From positions 1 to 14,255 of the forward strand of contig JANYCM010000079.1 in the NCBI GenBank assembly GCA_025360285.1: DNA of 14,255 nucleotides, given 5' to 3'. The notes beneath the pieces are model-generated. The model saw only the letters and a list, made by a program, of their open reading frames with translations. It had not been told where the DNA came from and did no database searches. Each line of letters opens with the position of its first letter. Position 1 is the first letter of the stretch. The translations under genes were made by a program, and so were the position numbers. This stretch comes from Sphingomonadales bacterium (GTDB lineage Bacteria; Pseudomonadota; Alphaproteobacteria; Sphingomonadales; Sphingomonadaceae). Below, piece after piece: positions 1 through 6,594 of the stretch.

Positions 1-451
1 CATCGATGGCGGCAATGCCGGTGTCCAGCCGCGCCGTGACCCGTGAAACCCGCGCCGAAGCCCGCTGCGTCCCGGCCAAAGCCCGCCGTACTACCCCCAC
101 GACCGGGCCACGCCCATCCAGCGCCCGGCCAAGCCCGTCAATCACCCGGCCGAGCAGGCCGGGGCCGACCGCCGCGTCACTGTCGATGCCATCGGCGATG
201 ACCGACACGCCGGGGGTGATAGCGGCGAGCGGCGATAGGCCGAGCAGCAGCGCCCGGCCATCGCGAAAGCCAATGATTTCCGCATGTTGCCGGTTCTTGC
301 CGAGCAGGGCACGGCCGCCGACCGGCGCATCGATGCCCACCGCCTCGACCAGCGCGCCGTCAAAGGCCGTAACCCGCCCGCCGCGCTGCACCGCCAGCGG
401 CGGCAGCGTCACGCTGCCCGCCAGACGGATTAGCGCCTGAGTGACGCTCAT
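1..451 (-). CDS. fliI: Flagellar export ATPase FliI, N-terminal part (runs off the left edge)
   Basis: FliI is the cytoplasmic F1-like ATPase that powers the flagellar type III export apparatus, held to the base by FliH. The 150 codons visible here encode the N-terminal beta-barrel region. They include a typical 'GPGLLGRVIDGLGRALDG' segment around residues 87-104 and the conserved 'LDTGIAAID' just before the nucleotide-binding domain. The Walker A loop and catalytic core would lie beyond the left edge, so catalytic residues cannot be checked. The ATG at 451-449 overlaps the fliH stop codon as ATGA, which is classic translational coupling and fixes the start. An alternative reading as another FliI/YscN-type ATPase is unlikely, given the upstream order fliE-fliF-fliG-fliH. 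Confidence 0.95.
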   Translation of the reverse strand, partial: MSVTQALIRLAGSVTLPPLAVQRGGRVTAFDGALVEAVGIDAPVGGRALLGKNRQHAEIIGFRDGRALLLGLSPLAAITPGVSVIADGIDSDAAVGPGLLGRVIDGLGRALDGRGPVVGVVRRALAGTQRASARVSRVTARLDTGIAAID

Positions 452-987
452 GATAATTCTCCCATGATTTCAGCCAGTCTTGCGGCGATATTCACATCAA
501 TGATGAAGTCGGCGCCGGTGATGACAAAGCCATCCGGGTCCAGATCATCATCCTCCACCACCCGGATTGCCGGCAGGTGCGGCCGCAACGCCGCCAGAGT
601 CCGGGGGTGCCCCTGCAAGGTCGGCACTTCGCCCGCCCGCACCAACGCCAATCCGGCGTTTACGAGCGAAAGCAGCGCGGTATCCTCTTGTAATTCCTTG
701 TCCAGAACCGCCTCGGTCAACCGCCGCACCAGCGTCATCAGCACCGGCCGCAGCGCCTGCTGCTCGATCCGGCAGGCGTCATGCAGCGCCGCTGCTGCCT
801 CCGCCAGATGCAGCCGCAGCGGCGCCAGTTCGGCATCCGCCGAGGCTTGCCCCGCGGCAAAACCCGCCTCCCAGGCGGCTTCACGAAGCGGTTCCAGATC
901 AACGGCTTGCGGCGCTTCCTGCGCACGCGGCTGCATCGCGCTGTACAGGCCCGCCAGGCCTCCGGACAGGATGGCGGCCTCAGACAT
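448..987 (-). CDS. fliH: Flagellar export stator/regulator FliH
   Basis: FliH binds FliI, inhibits and positions the ATPase, and links it to the switch and export gate. The ATG at 987 gives 179 residues. An Ala/Glu-rich helical N-terminal half (about residues 30-100) contains the small-residue pattern 'AWEAGFAAGQASADAE', typical of the FliH helix. The C-terminal part carries 'VEDDDLDPDGFVITGADFIIDV' split over residues 144-165 and ends with 'ARLAEIMGELS', a strong family signature. The ATG at 987 overlaps the fliG stop by 8 bp. A GTG at 1002 is also in frame and would add five residues, but nothing like a ribosome binding site precedes it. The stop overlaps the fliI ATG. Confidence 0.93.
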   Translation of the reverse strand: MSEAAILSGGLAGLYSAMQPRAQEAPQAVDLEPLREAAWEAGFAAGQASADAELAPLRLHLAEAAAALHDACRIEQQALRPVLMTLVRRLTEAVLDKELQEDTALLSLVNAGLALVRAGEVPTLQGHPRTLAALRPHLPAIRVVEDDDLDPDGFVITGADFIIDVNIAARLAEIMGELS

Positions 988-1978
988 AGGCGCCCGCCGC
1001 ACCCGGCATCATGATCGCACCTGAATCCCCCAAACGCCTGACAAGCAAACAGATTTCCGATTGCGCCGCATCGACTTCGGCGCGCTTCATCGGCCCGCGT
1101 TCGGCCAGATCATCCTGCAACTGCGACGCCGCCCGGCTCGACATGGCGCTGAACACCAGCTCACGCAGTGCCGGCTCGGCGCCCTTCAGCGCCACCGCCA
1201 GAACCTGCGGATCGGCCTCGCGCAGCACAAGCTGCATGTCCTTGATGCCCAGCCCGAGCAGATCGGCAAAGACGAATTGCTGGGCGGCGATTTCGCTGGC
1301 CAATTCCGGATCCAGCGTCGCAAGGGCATCGAGCATCAGCTTCTTGTTGCTCGACAATTTGACCAGCCGCGCGGTGAAATCAGTGCCTGCCAGCGCCGCC
1401 GCGCCAAGTGGCGCATCACGCCCCGCCAACTTGGCCTCGAGGTCCGCCTCAAGCGCGACAATCATCGCCGGCTGCACCGGCCGCAAGATCGCCAGCCGCA
1501 GCACCAGATCGCTGTGCAGGCCGGCCGGCAGCGCATCGATAACCGCCGCCGCCAGCGCCTCGGGCAGATGCGCGATCACCACCGCCACCGCCTGCGGATG
1601 TTCATCGCCCAGCAGCGCCGCGATGGTAGGCGTATCGATCCAGTCGAACATGGCAAAACGCCGCGCTGCCGCAGGGGGGCCGATATGATCGATCATGCGT
1701 TCGGCGCGCGGTTGGCCCAGCGCCCGCGACAGCACCGCCCGCACCTGCCGCCCCTGGTTGTCCAGCGCCGACACACCGCGTGTCCGGGTGATGAACTCAT
1801 CGAGCACGGCGTCGATCGCCGCAGGGTCAATCTCGGCGACCGAGAGCATCGCTTCGCCGACGGCGCGCACCTCGTCGGCGGCCATGCGGCGCAGCAATTC
1901 GGCGGCCTGATTCTCCTCAAGCAGCAACACCAATATGGCGCATTTCTGGGCGCCGGTCAGGGCCGCAGCGGCATTCAT
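980..1978 (-). CDS. fliG: Flagellar motor switch protein FliG
   Basis: FliG is the rotor protein that connects the MS ring (FliF) to the C-ring and meets the stator to generate torque. The 332-residue length is normal. The middle domain has the EHPQ motif at 126-129. The C-terminal domain holds the torque helix: K265 in 'ALKGAE', R282 in 'SSRAAS', and D289-D290 in 'LQDDLAERGP'. These match E. coli K264, R281, D288 and D289. The fifth conserved charge, Arg297 in E. coli, is a conservative Lys298 here. The ATG at 1978 overlaps the fliF stop as ATGA, and the end overlaps the fliH start. Identification is secure. Confidence 0.97.
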   Translation of the reverse strand: MNAAAALTGAQKCAILVLLLEENQAAELLRRMAADEVRAVGEAMLSVAEIDPAAIDAVLDEFITRTRGVSALDNQGRQVRAVLSRALGQPRAERMIDHIGPPAAARRFAMFDWIDTPTIAALLGDEHPQAVAVVIAHLPEALAAAVIDALPAGLHSDLVLRLAILRPVQPAMIVALEADLEAKLAGRDAPLGAAALAGTDFTARLVKLSSNKKLMLDALATLDPELASEIAAQQFVFADLLGLGIKDMQLVLREADPQVLAVALKGAEPALRELVFSAMSSRAASQLQDDLAERGPMKRAEVDAAQSEICLLVRRLGDSGAIMMPGAAGAYV

Positions 1979-3606
1979 GGCTGCGCCAGCATTTGCCGCG
2001 CCACCGCCGAGGCGCGGTCGGCATCATCATTGACCAGATCGCGGGTGGCGCCGAGTTTCTGGCTGTAATCGACAATGCGCGGCGGCGGCGGCGTCAGGTC
2101 ACCGCCATCGACGGGGTCGCGGCGAGGCGGGGCATAGGCCTCGCCCACCCCTGCATCATCCGGCACCGCCGCCACTGGCACGACCAGCGCTCTGGCCCGC
2201 GCGCGCCGCGCCCTGACCAGGGCAAAAATGCCGCCGATCACCCCGGTCAGCACCGCCCCACCGGCCACCAGCCAGGGCATATTGTCCTGCACCACCGGCT
2301 TGTCGAACCAGCGCGCCACTGGTTCTGCCGGCGGCGGCGCAAAGGCGCGCAACTGCACTTCGACCAAGTCGCCGCGCTGGGCGTCATAGCCCACCGTGCC
2401 GCGAATGATCCGGGTCAGCCCGGCAATATCCTGCACCCCGGCCTTGCCCAATGCGCCGCGATCGATGACCACCGCCACCGACAGCCGCCGCAATTTTGGC
2501 GCACCGCCTTGGGTGATCGAGACGTCCTTGCCGATTTCCCAGGCGCGGTTGGTCGTCTCGCTGGTCGCCGCTGGCGGGGTGGGCGCTGCGCCCCCTGCGG
2601 ATGCGGGAGGGGTAGTGGTCAAGGACGCCGCCGCGGGCGCGGTGTTCGACAGTGCGCCGGGAATGCCGCGCGCCGGGGGCGGATTGGCGTCAAGCTGGCG
2701 GCTGGCGGCCTCGCTGCGCAGCACGCTTTCGGGGGTAAAGCGTTCGCTGGAGGAATCGCTGCGGCTGAAATCGACATCGGCGGCGACTTCGGCGGTAAAA
2801 CGCCCGGTGCCGATCAGCGGCGTCAGCAGCTTGAACAGGCGTTCGCGCACCAGGCCTTCCAGTTTGACCTGATAGCCAAGCTGCGCCGCCTCCCCGGCCG
2901 TGGTGCCGGCCGACAATAGGGCCCCCGATTGATCGACAATGCTGATCCGGTCCGGTGACAGGCCGGCGACCGAGGAACTGACCAACCAGACGATCGCCCG
3001 CACCTGCGCCTCGCCCAGCACGCGCCCCGGCGCCAGGGTGACGAACACCGAAGCACTCGCCGGCGCCTTGTCACGGACGAACACTGACGGCTCCGGGGCG
3101 GCGACATGCACCCTGGCATGGCGCACGCCATCAATGGACTCGATCGATGCCGCCAATTCGGTCGCCGCCGCGCCCTGCAGGCGCGCCGCTTCGACGGCGC
3201 GCGACAGGCCGAGTGGCATGTCGCCGACCGGATCGAGCCGCCCCGCCGATTTTGGCAGGCCCTGCCCGGCAAGCAAGATGCGCGCCGCCGCCGTTTCACC
3301 GGCCGCCACCTCCACACTGCCGGTATCGGGATTGATTCGCGCAGCATAATTGCCCGCCGCCAGCGCCGTCATCACCGCCGCCTTGTCGCCGTCCGAAAGC
3401 TCGCCATACAGCGGCCGCCATTCCGGCGCGCGCAGCAGCAACCACAGGATCGCCGCCGCCAGCAGCACCGCGCCGGTGATGATCGCCGGCCGGGCGCGGC
3501 GTATGGCGGGGTTGCCAGCCAGATCGCGCACCCGATCGACCAACACGCCGGCAGGTTCGGCGGCCAGCGCGGCCAGGCCCGCCGGCGCCAGGCGCGTTTC
3601 GCTCAT
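1975..3606 (-). CDS. fliF: Flagellar MS-ring protein FliF
   Basis: FliF forms the inner-membrane MS ring, the base on which the flagellum assembles. The protein has 543 residues. Transmembrane segment 1 lies at about 41-58. It is followed by the YscJ/FliF ring-building domain, with the typical 'EWRPLYGELSDGD', 'LAGQGLPKSAGR', 'ARVHVAAPEPSVFVRD' and 'DRISIVDQSGALLS' stretches. A Pro/Ala-rich loop follows 'GIPGALSNTAP', then the second ring-building core with 'RRLSVAVVIDRGALG'. Transmembrane segment 2 is at about 446-465, followed by a basic cytoplasmic tail. The tail ends in 'DLVNDDADRASAVARQMLAQP', the FliG-binding region. It lacks the Trp-Leu usually seen near this end. The start lies 10 bp after the fliE stop. 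Confidence 0.97.
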   Translation of the reverse strand: MSETRLAPAGLAALAAEPAGVLVDRVRDLAGNPAIRRARPAIITGAVLLAAAILWLLLRAPEWRPLYGELSDGDKAAVMTALAAGNYAARINPDTGSVEVAAGETAAARILLAGQGLPKSAGRLDPVGDMPLGLSRAVEAARLQGAAATELAASIESIDGVRHARVHVAAPEPSVFVRDKAPASASVFVTLAPGRVLGEAQVRAIVWLVSSSVAGLSPDRISIVDQSGALLSAGTTAGEAAQLGYQVKLEGLVRERLFKLLTPLIGTGRFTAEVAADVDFSRSDSSSERFTPESVLRSEAASRQLDANPPPARGIPGALSNTAPAAASLTTTPPASAGGAAPTPPAATSETTNRAWEIGKDVSITQGGAPKLRRLSVAVVIDRGALGKAGVQDIAGLTRIIRGTVGYDAQRGDLVEVQLRAFAPPPAEPVARWFDKPVVQDNMPWLVAGGAVLTGVIGGIFALVRARRARARALVVPVAAVPDDAGVGEAYAPPRRDPVDGGDLTPPPPRIVDYSQKLGATRDLVNDDADRASAVARQMLAQP

Positions 3607-3616
3607 GCCGGCCGCT

Positions 3617-3940
3617 TCACAGCGGCATGCTCATGACGTCCTTATAGGCCCCGAGCAGTCGATTGCGGACCTGCAGCGTCGCTTCAAAGGCGATCGAGGC
3701 CTTTTGGCGGGCGATCATCACGCTGGCCAGATCATGACTGTCGCCGCGTTCGAACGCCGCCGAAGCCGCCCCGGCCTGGTCCTCGATGCGGCTGACCGCC
3801 TGCAGCGCATCCTTCATCGCGGTATCGAAACGCGGCGCGGTCGATGGCGCGGTCGGCGCCACCGCGCCCAATGTCGAACTGCGTTCAAGGATCTGCGCGC
3901 GCAGCGCCAATACGGAATTGGTGTCGATCGGCGGCAGCAC
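3617..3940 (-). CDS. fliE: Flagellar hook-basal body protein FliE, probable GTG start
   Basis: FliE joins the MS ring to the proximal rod and is among the first proteins exported. The C-terminal half is diagnostic: 'GDSHDLASVMIARQKASIAF' at about 66-85, then 'LQVRNRLLGAYKDVMSM' at about 89-105. The frame is open to 4054, but the upstream part is only the antisense-free shadow of the regulator gene and does not resemble FliE. The first sensible start is GTG at 3940-3938, one base after the activator's TAG, giving 107 residues, the normal length. No ribosome binding site stands at a useful distance, so initiation probably depends on ribosomes finishing the activator gene. A TTG further in is possible but would give a short protein. 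Confidence 0.9.
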   Translation of the reverse strand: MLPPIDTNSVLALRAQILERSSTLGAVAPTAPSTAPRFDTAMKDALQAVSRIEDQAGAASAAFERGDSHDLASVMIARQKASIAFEATLQVRNRLLGAYKDVMSMPL

Positions 3941-3941
3941 C

Positions 3942-5138
3942 CTATTGGACCATGTGGCGCGGCGCCGGCACGGTGCGGCCGGCCATCGCCGCCAGTTTGT
4001 AGCGCAGGGTCCGCTCGCTGATGCCCAGCCGCTCGGCGGCGGCGCGGCGGCCATGGGTTTCGGCGAGCGCGCTGCGGATCACCCGGTCCTCATGATGACG
4101 AATCTCGCCGGGCAGACGGGGCGCAACAACCGGTGCGGCAACGCTGGCCCGCCGGTCGAAAACCAGATCCGCCAGATCGATCGTCGCGCCATCCCCCAGC
4201 ACCAGGGCCCGGTCGAGCACATTGCCGAGCTCACGGACATTGCCCGGCCAATCATGCGCCGCCAGCGCCGCCAGCACCGCCGGGCCGGGCCAGGCGATGC
4301 GCCCCGACGCGTGCGCCGCGTTGAGCAGCCAATGCGCGGTGATGGCAATCACATCGCCGCGCCGCTCAGCGAGCGGCAGGGTGCGCAGCGGGAACACGGC
4401 CAGCCGATAGAACAGATCGGCGCGAAACCGCCCGGCCGCCACATCGCCGGCAAGATCGCGATTGGCCGCCGCTATCAGGCGCACATCGATGGGTTCAGGG
4501 CGCACCGCGCCGATCGGCAGCACTTCGCGTTCCTGAACGGCGCGGAGCAATTTGGTCTGCATCGCCAGCGGCAATTCGCTGACCTCATCGAGGAACAGCG
4601 TGCCGCCCTGGGCGGCGCGGAACAGGCCCTTGCCGCCGGCGATGGCGCCGGTAAAGGCGCCGCGCTCGTGGCCGAACAATGTTGCCTCCAACATGGCTTC
4701 GGGGAGCGCGGCGCAGTTGACCGCGACCAAGGGTTTGTCGCGGCGGGGGGACAGGGTGTGAACAAGGCGGGCCAGCCCTTCCTTGCCGGTGCCGGTGGCA
4801 CCTTCGATCAGCACAGTGGCATCATGCGGCGCGACGCGCGCGGCGAGTGCCAGAAGCGCCCGCGACGCCGGATCGGCGGCCGCCGGCAGATGATGGGCAG
4901 CGGCAAAGGCGGCGATCAACGCCGCGGCAAAATCGCCATCGCCAGCAGCCACCGCCAGATCAAGATTGCCGCCGACAAGCTGCGCCTGGGAGCGCGGGGA
5001 GGATGACAGGCGGACATGACGGTGCGCCGGCGGCGCGCCATCCGTCACAATCAACAGGTCACCGGTGTCGATGCCGGCAAGACCAGGCAGCCAATCAAGA
5101 CCGGGGGAAATAGTCGGCGGGGCGGGCGGCGGGTTCAT
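3942..5138 (-). CDS. Sigma-54-dependent transcriptional activator of flagellar genes, FlbD-like
   Basis: This is a bacterial enhancer-binding protein that uses ATP hydrolysis to open sigma-54 promoters. The AAA+ core is complete: Walker A 'GATGTGKE' at 113-120, sigma-54-contacting GAFTGA at 160-165, Walker B 'GGTLFLDE' at 178-185, an arginine-finger segment 'GRFRADLFYRL' at 236-246, and 'WPGNVREL' at 297-304. A Fis-type helix-turn-helix lies at about 364-384 ('GRRAAAERLGISERTLRYKL'). The first 105 or so residues are Pro/Ala-rich and show no clear receiver domain or acidic phosphorylation pocket. This recalls FlbD of Caulobacter, whose receiver-like domain is atypical. It is the first gene of the fliE-F-G-H-I operon, behind a sigma-54 promoter and three operator-like repeats, so autoactivation is likely. 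Family assignment is firm; equivalence to FlbD is inference. Confidence 0.93.
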   Translation of the reverse strand: MNPPPAPPTISPGLDWLPGLAGIDTGDLLIVTDGAPPAHRHVRLSSSPRSQAQLVGGNLDLAVAAGDGDFAAALIAAFAAAHHLPAAADPASRALLALAARVAPHDATVLIEGATGTGKEGLARLVHTLSPRRDKPLVAVNCAALPEAMLEATLFGHERGAFTGAIAGGKGLFRAAQGGTLFLDEVSELPLAMQTKLLRAVQEREVLPIGAVRPEPIDVRLIAAANRDLAGDVAAGRFRADLFYRLAVFPLRTLPLAERRGDVIAITAHWLLNAAHASGRIAWPGPAVLAALAAHDWPGNVRELGNVLDRALVLGDGATIDLADLVFDRRASVAAPVVAPRLPGEIRHHEDRVIRSALAETHGRRAAAERLGISERTLRYKLAAMAGRTVPAPRHMVQ

Positions 5139-5149
5139 GGCCCGTGCAA

Positions 5150-5165
5150 TGCAAGCGATGTGCCA
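5150..5165 (-). promoter_or_regulatory. Sigma-54 (-24/-12) promoter of the activator-fliEFGHI operon
   Basis: On the minus strand this reads TGGCACATCGCTTGCA. It matches the RpoN consensus TGGCACG-N4-TTGC[A/T] at all but one position, with the exact 10-base gap between the -24 GG (5164-5163) and the -12 GC (5152-5151). Counting from the -12 C puts transcription start at about 5139, directly next to the activator ATG at 5138-5136. The mRNA would therefore be leaderless or nearly so. Placement ahead of a sigma-54 activator and a flagellar operon makes a chance match unlikely. Confidence 0.85.
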
Positions 5166-5217
5166 AACCGCCGTTACCCGTCAGCGCGAGGGGTCACGTC
5201 CTGAATCCCAAGCCGAA

Positions 5218-5278
5218 TGTCGGAAATTTGACGCCGCAGCGTCAGGAATTTGACAGTCCCCGTGTCAGGAAATTGACA
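5218..5278 (-). promoter_or_regulatory. Three phased inverted-repeat operators, candidate enhancer sites for the sigma-54 activator
   Basis: Three 16-bp copies read on the plus strand as TGTCGGAAATTTGACG (5218-5233), CGTCAGGAATTTGACA (5240-5255) and TGTCAGGAAATTGACA (5263-5278). Each has the form (T)GTCA-N6-TGAC(A), with 5-bp arms perfect in the third copy. Centres are 22 and 23 bp apart, about two helical turns, so all three face the same side of the DNA. Centres lie near -87, -109 and -132 relative to the predicted start, the usual range for sigma-54 enhancers. The third copy overlaps the 3' end of mnmA. The binding protein is inferred to be the adjacent activator. Confidence 0.7.
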
Positions 5279-6413
5279 TCGCTGCCGGCGATGGTGGAGC
5301 GAGTTCAGCGGCAAAGGTTTCGGCAATCGTCCCCCCGCCGAGCACCCGGCCCCCGCGATAGGCCACCGCCGCCTGGCCCGGCGCCACCCCGAACATCGGT
5401 GCATCGAAGACCAGATCAAGCCCCGACCAGCGCGCGGCCACCAAAGGCGCCAGCGACCGCACCTTGACCATGACCGGACCGTCCAGATCGGCCAGGGCGT
5501 TGATGCCCTCCAGCCGCGCCGCCGTCACCCCCAGCGCCGCGCGCGGCCCGGCCACCACCCGGTTCGCCGCCGCATCGATGCGAACAACATAAAGCGGCTC
5601 CGGATAGCCCCCCAGATCAAGGCCGCGCCGCTGGCCGACGGTGAAGCGGTGGATGCCGCCATGCCGGCCGATCACCCGGCCGGCGATATCGGTGATGTCA
5701 CCCGGAGTCGCCAGTTCCGGGCGCAGGGTCTCCACAACGCTGGCATAATCGCGGCCGCCGACGAAGCAGATGTCCTGGCTGTCGGGCTTGGCGGCGACGC
5801 CCAGCCCGAAGCGTTCGGCCTCGCGCCGCACTGCGCTCTTGGGCAGCGCGCCGAGCGGGAAGCGCAGATACCCAAGCTGCGCGCGCGTCGTCGTCCACAG
5901 GAAATAGCTCTGGTCCTTGGCCGGATCGGCGCCGCGGTGCAGTTCGGCCCCGTCCGGGCCCAGCAAGCGCTGGACATAATGGCCGGTCAGCAACGCTTCC
6001 GCACCCAGACCCTGCGCCAATTCGAGCAGATCGGTGAACTTCACCGTCTTGTTGCATTCGACGCAAGGCACCGGGGTCTGGCCGCGGGCATAGCTGTCGG
6101 CAAAGGCGTCCATGACGGCGGCGCGAAAGCGCGCCTCCATGTCGATGACATAATGCGCGATACCGAGCCGGTCGGCGACGGCGCGGGCATCGCGGATATC
6201 GGCGCCGGCGCAGCAGGCTCCCGGCCGCGCTGCCGCCGCCCCGGCATCATAAAGCTGCAAGGTGACGCCCACCACATCGCAGCCTGCCTCGGCAGCGAGC
6301 GCCGCCACTACTGACGAATCGACGCCGCCCGACATCGCCACGGCAATGCGGCGACCGGCAAAGGGCGCCAGCAGCGCCTGGGGGGAAGCGATCTCGGTCA
6401 TTTCAGTCACCAT
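5265..6413 (-). CDS. mnmA: tRNA-specific 2-thiouridylase MnmA
   Basis: MnmA makes 2-thiouridine at wobble position 34 of the tRNAs for Lys, Glu and Gln, using ATP and sulfur from a relay protein. The 382-residue protein has the PP-loop 'AMSGGVDSS' (SGGVDS at 28-33). It also has the 'GACCAGADIRDARAVADRLG' segment (66-85), typical of the alphaproteobacterial type. The first catalytic cysteine is C120 in 'PCVECNKTVKF', where C117 is an extra cysteine, and the second is C216 in 'DSQDICFVGG'. 'KDQSYFLW' lies at 166-173. The C-terminal beta-barrel follows from about residue 280. ATG at 6413 is the longest start, and Met5 (6401) is an equally reasonable one. The last four codons and stop lie inside an operator-like repeat serving the flagellar operon downstream. 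Confidence 0.97.
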   Translation of the reverse strand: MVTEMTEIASPQALLAPFAGRRIAVAMSGGVDSSVVAALAAEAGCDVVGVTLQLYDAGAAAARPGACCAGADIRDARAVADRLGIAHYVIDMEARFRAAVMDAFADSYARGQTPVPCVECNKTVKFTDLLELAQGLGAEALLTGHYVQRLLGPDGAELHRGADPAKDQSYFLWTTTRAQLGYLRFPLGALPKSAVRREAERFGLGVAAKPDSQDICFVGGRDYASVVETLRPELATPGDITDIAGRVIGRHGGIHRFTVGQRRGLDLGGYPEPLYVVRIDAAANRVVAGPRAALGVTAARLEGINALADLDGPVMVKVRSLAPLVAARWSGLDLVFDAPMFGVAPGQAAVAYRGGRVLGGGTIAETFAAELAPPSPAAMSIS

Positions 6414-6594
6414 GGCTGGGGCGCCGAATCGACCCGATCGCCATCGCGGTCAAGCCCCGCCCCCCCATGCCGGGTTTCTGGTGATCCGTTAACCACTTGC
6501 ACCGCTTAGCCCCGACACCCCTGCGGCCGTGAACGCAACCGGGGACAGTCGGCGCCGCGCACATGCCAGCATGTGCCAGCAGAAGGGTAAAAAG
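6414..6594. promoter_or_regulatory. Divergent control region between mnmA and sciP
   Basis: This 181-base stretch between divergent genes has no convincing coding potential. It contains a GANTC site (GAATC, 6426-6430), the target of the CcrM cell-cycle methylase, and a TTAACCA (6489-6495) that resembles a CtrA half-site (TTAACC-type). An 18-nt inverted repeat (6559-6576) and a purine-rich AAGGG ribosome binding site lie just before sciP. No full TTAA-N7-TTAA CtrA box and no clear -35/-10 pair is visible. CtrA-dependent transcription of sciP is known in Caulobacter; applying it here is inference. Confidence 0.45.
6559..6576. repeat. 18-nt perfect inverted repeat before sciP
   Basis: GCACATGCCAGCATGTGC has two 8-base arms around a 2-base centre. 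It overlaps a direct repeat, TGCCAGCA at 6564-6571 and again at 6574-6581, spaced 10 bp (one helical turn). It ends 18 bases before the sciP ATG, just upstream of the AAGGG ribosome binding site. It could be an operator for a dimeric regulator, or a 7-bp RNA hairpin with loop CCAG that modulates translation. The sequence alone does not decide between them. Confidence 0.6.

Noticed and set aside
1061..2068. A 335-codon plus-strand frame
   Set aside because: It is antisense to fliG, rich in Arg/Gln/His with no domain features, so a codon-bias shadow.
2176..2191. Plus-strand TGGCACGACCAGCGCT as a second sigma-54 promoter
   Set aside because: The -24 half is good and the spacing fits, but the -12 half lacks TTGC. 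It lies antisense inside fliF with no gene to drive.
3786..5006. A 406-codon plus-strand frame
   Set aside because: It is antisense to fliE and the sigma-54 activator, whose motifs are unambiguous; the translated protein has no family features.
5218..5278. Three repeats as a small CRISPR array
   Set aside because: Repeats are 16 bp, imperfectly palindromic, with 6-7 bp between them, far too short for spacers. They fit operator sites.
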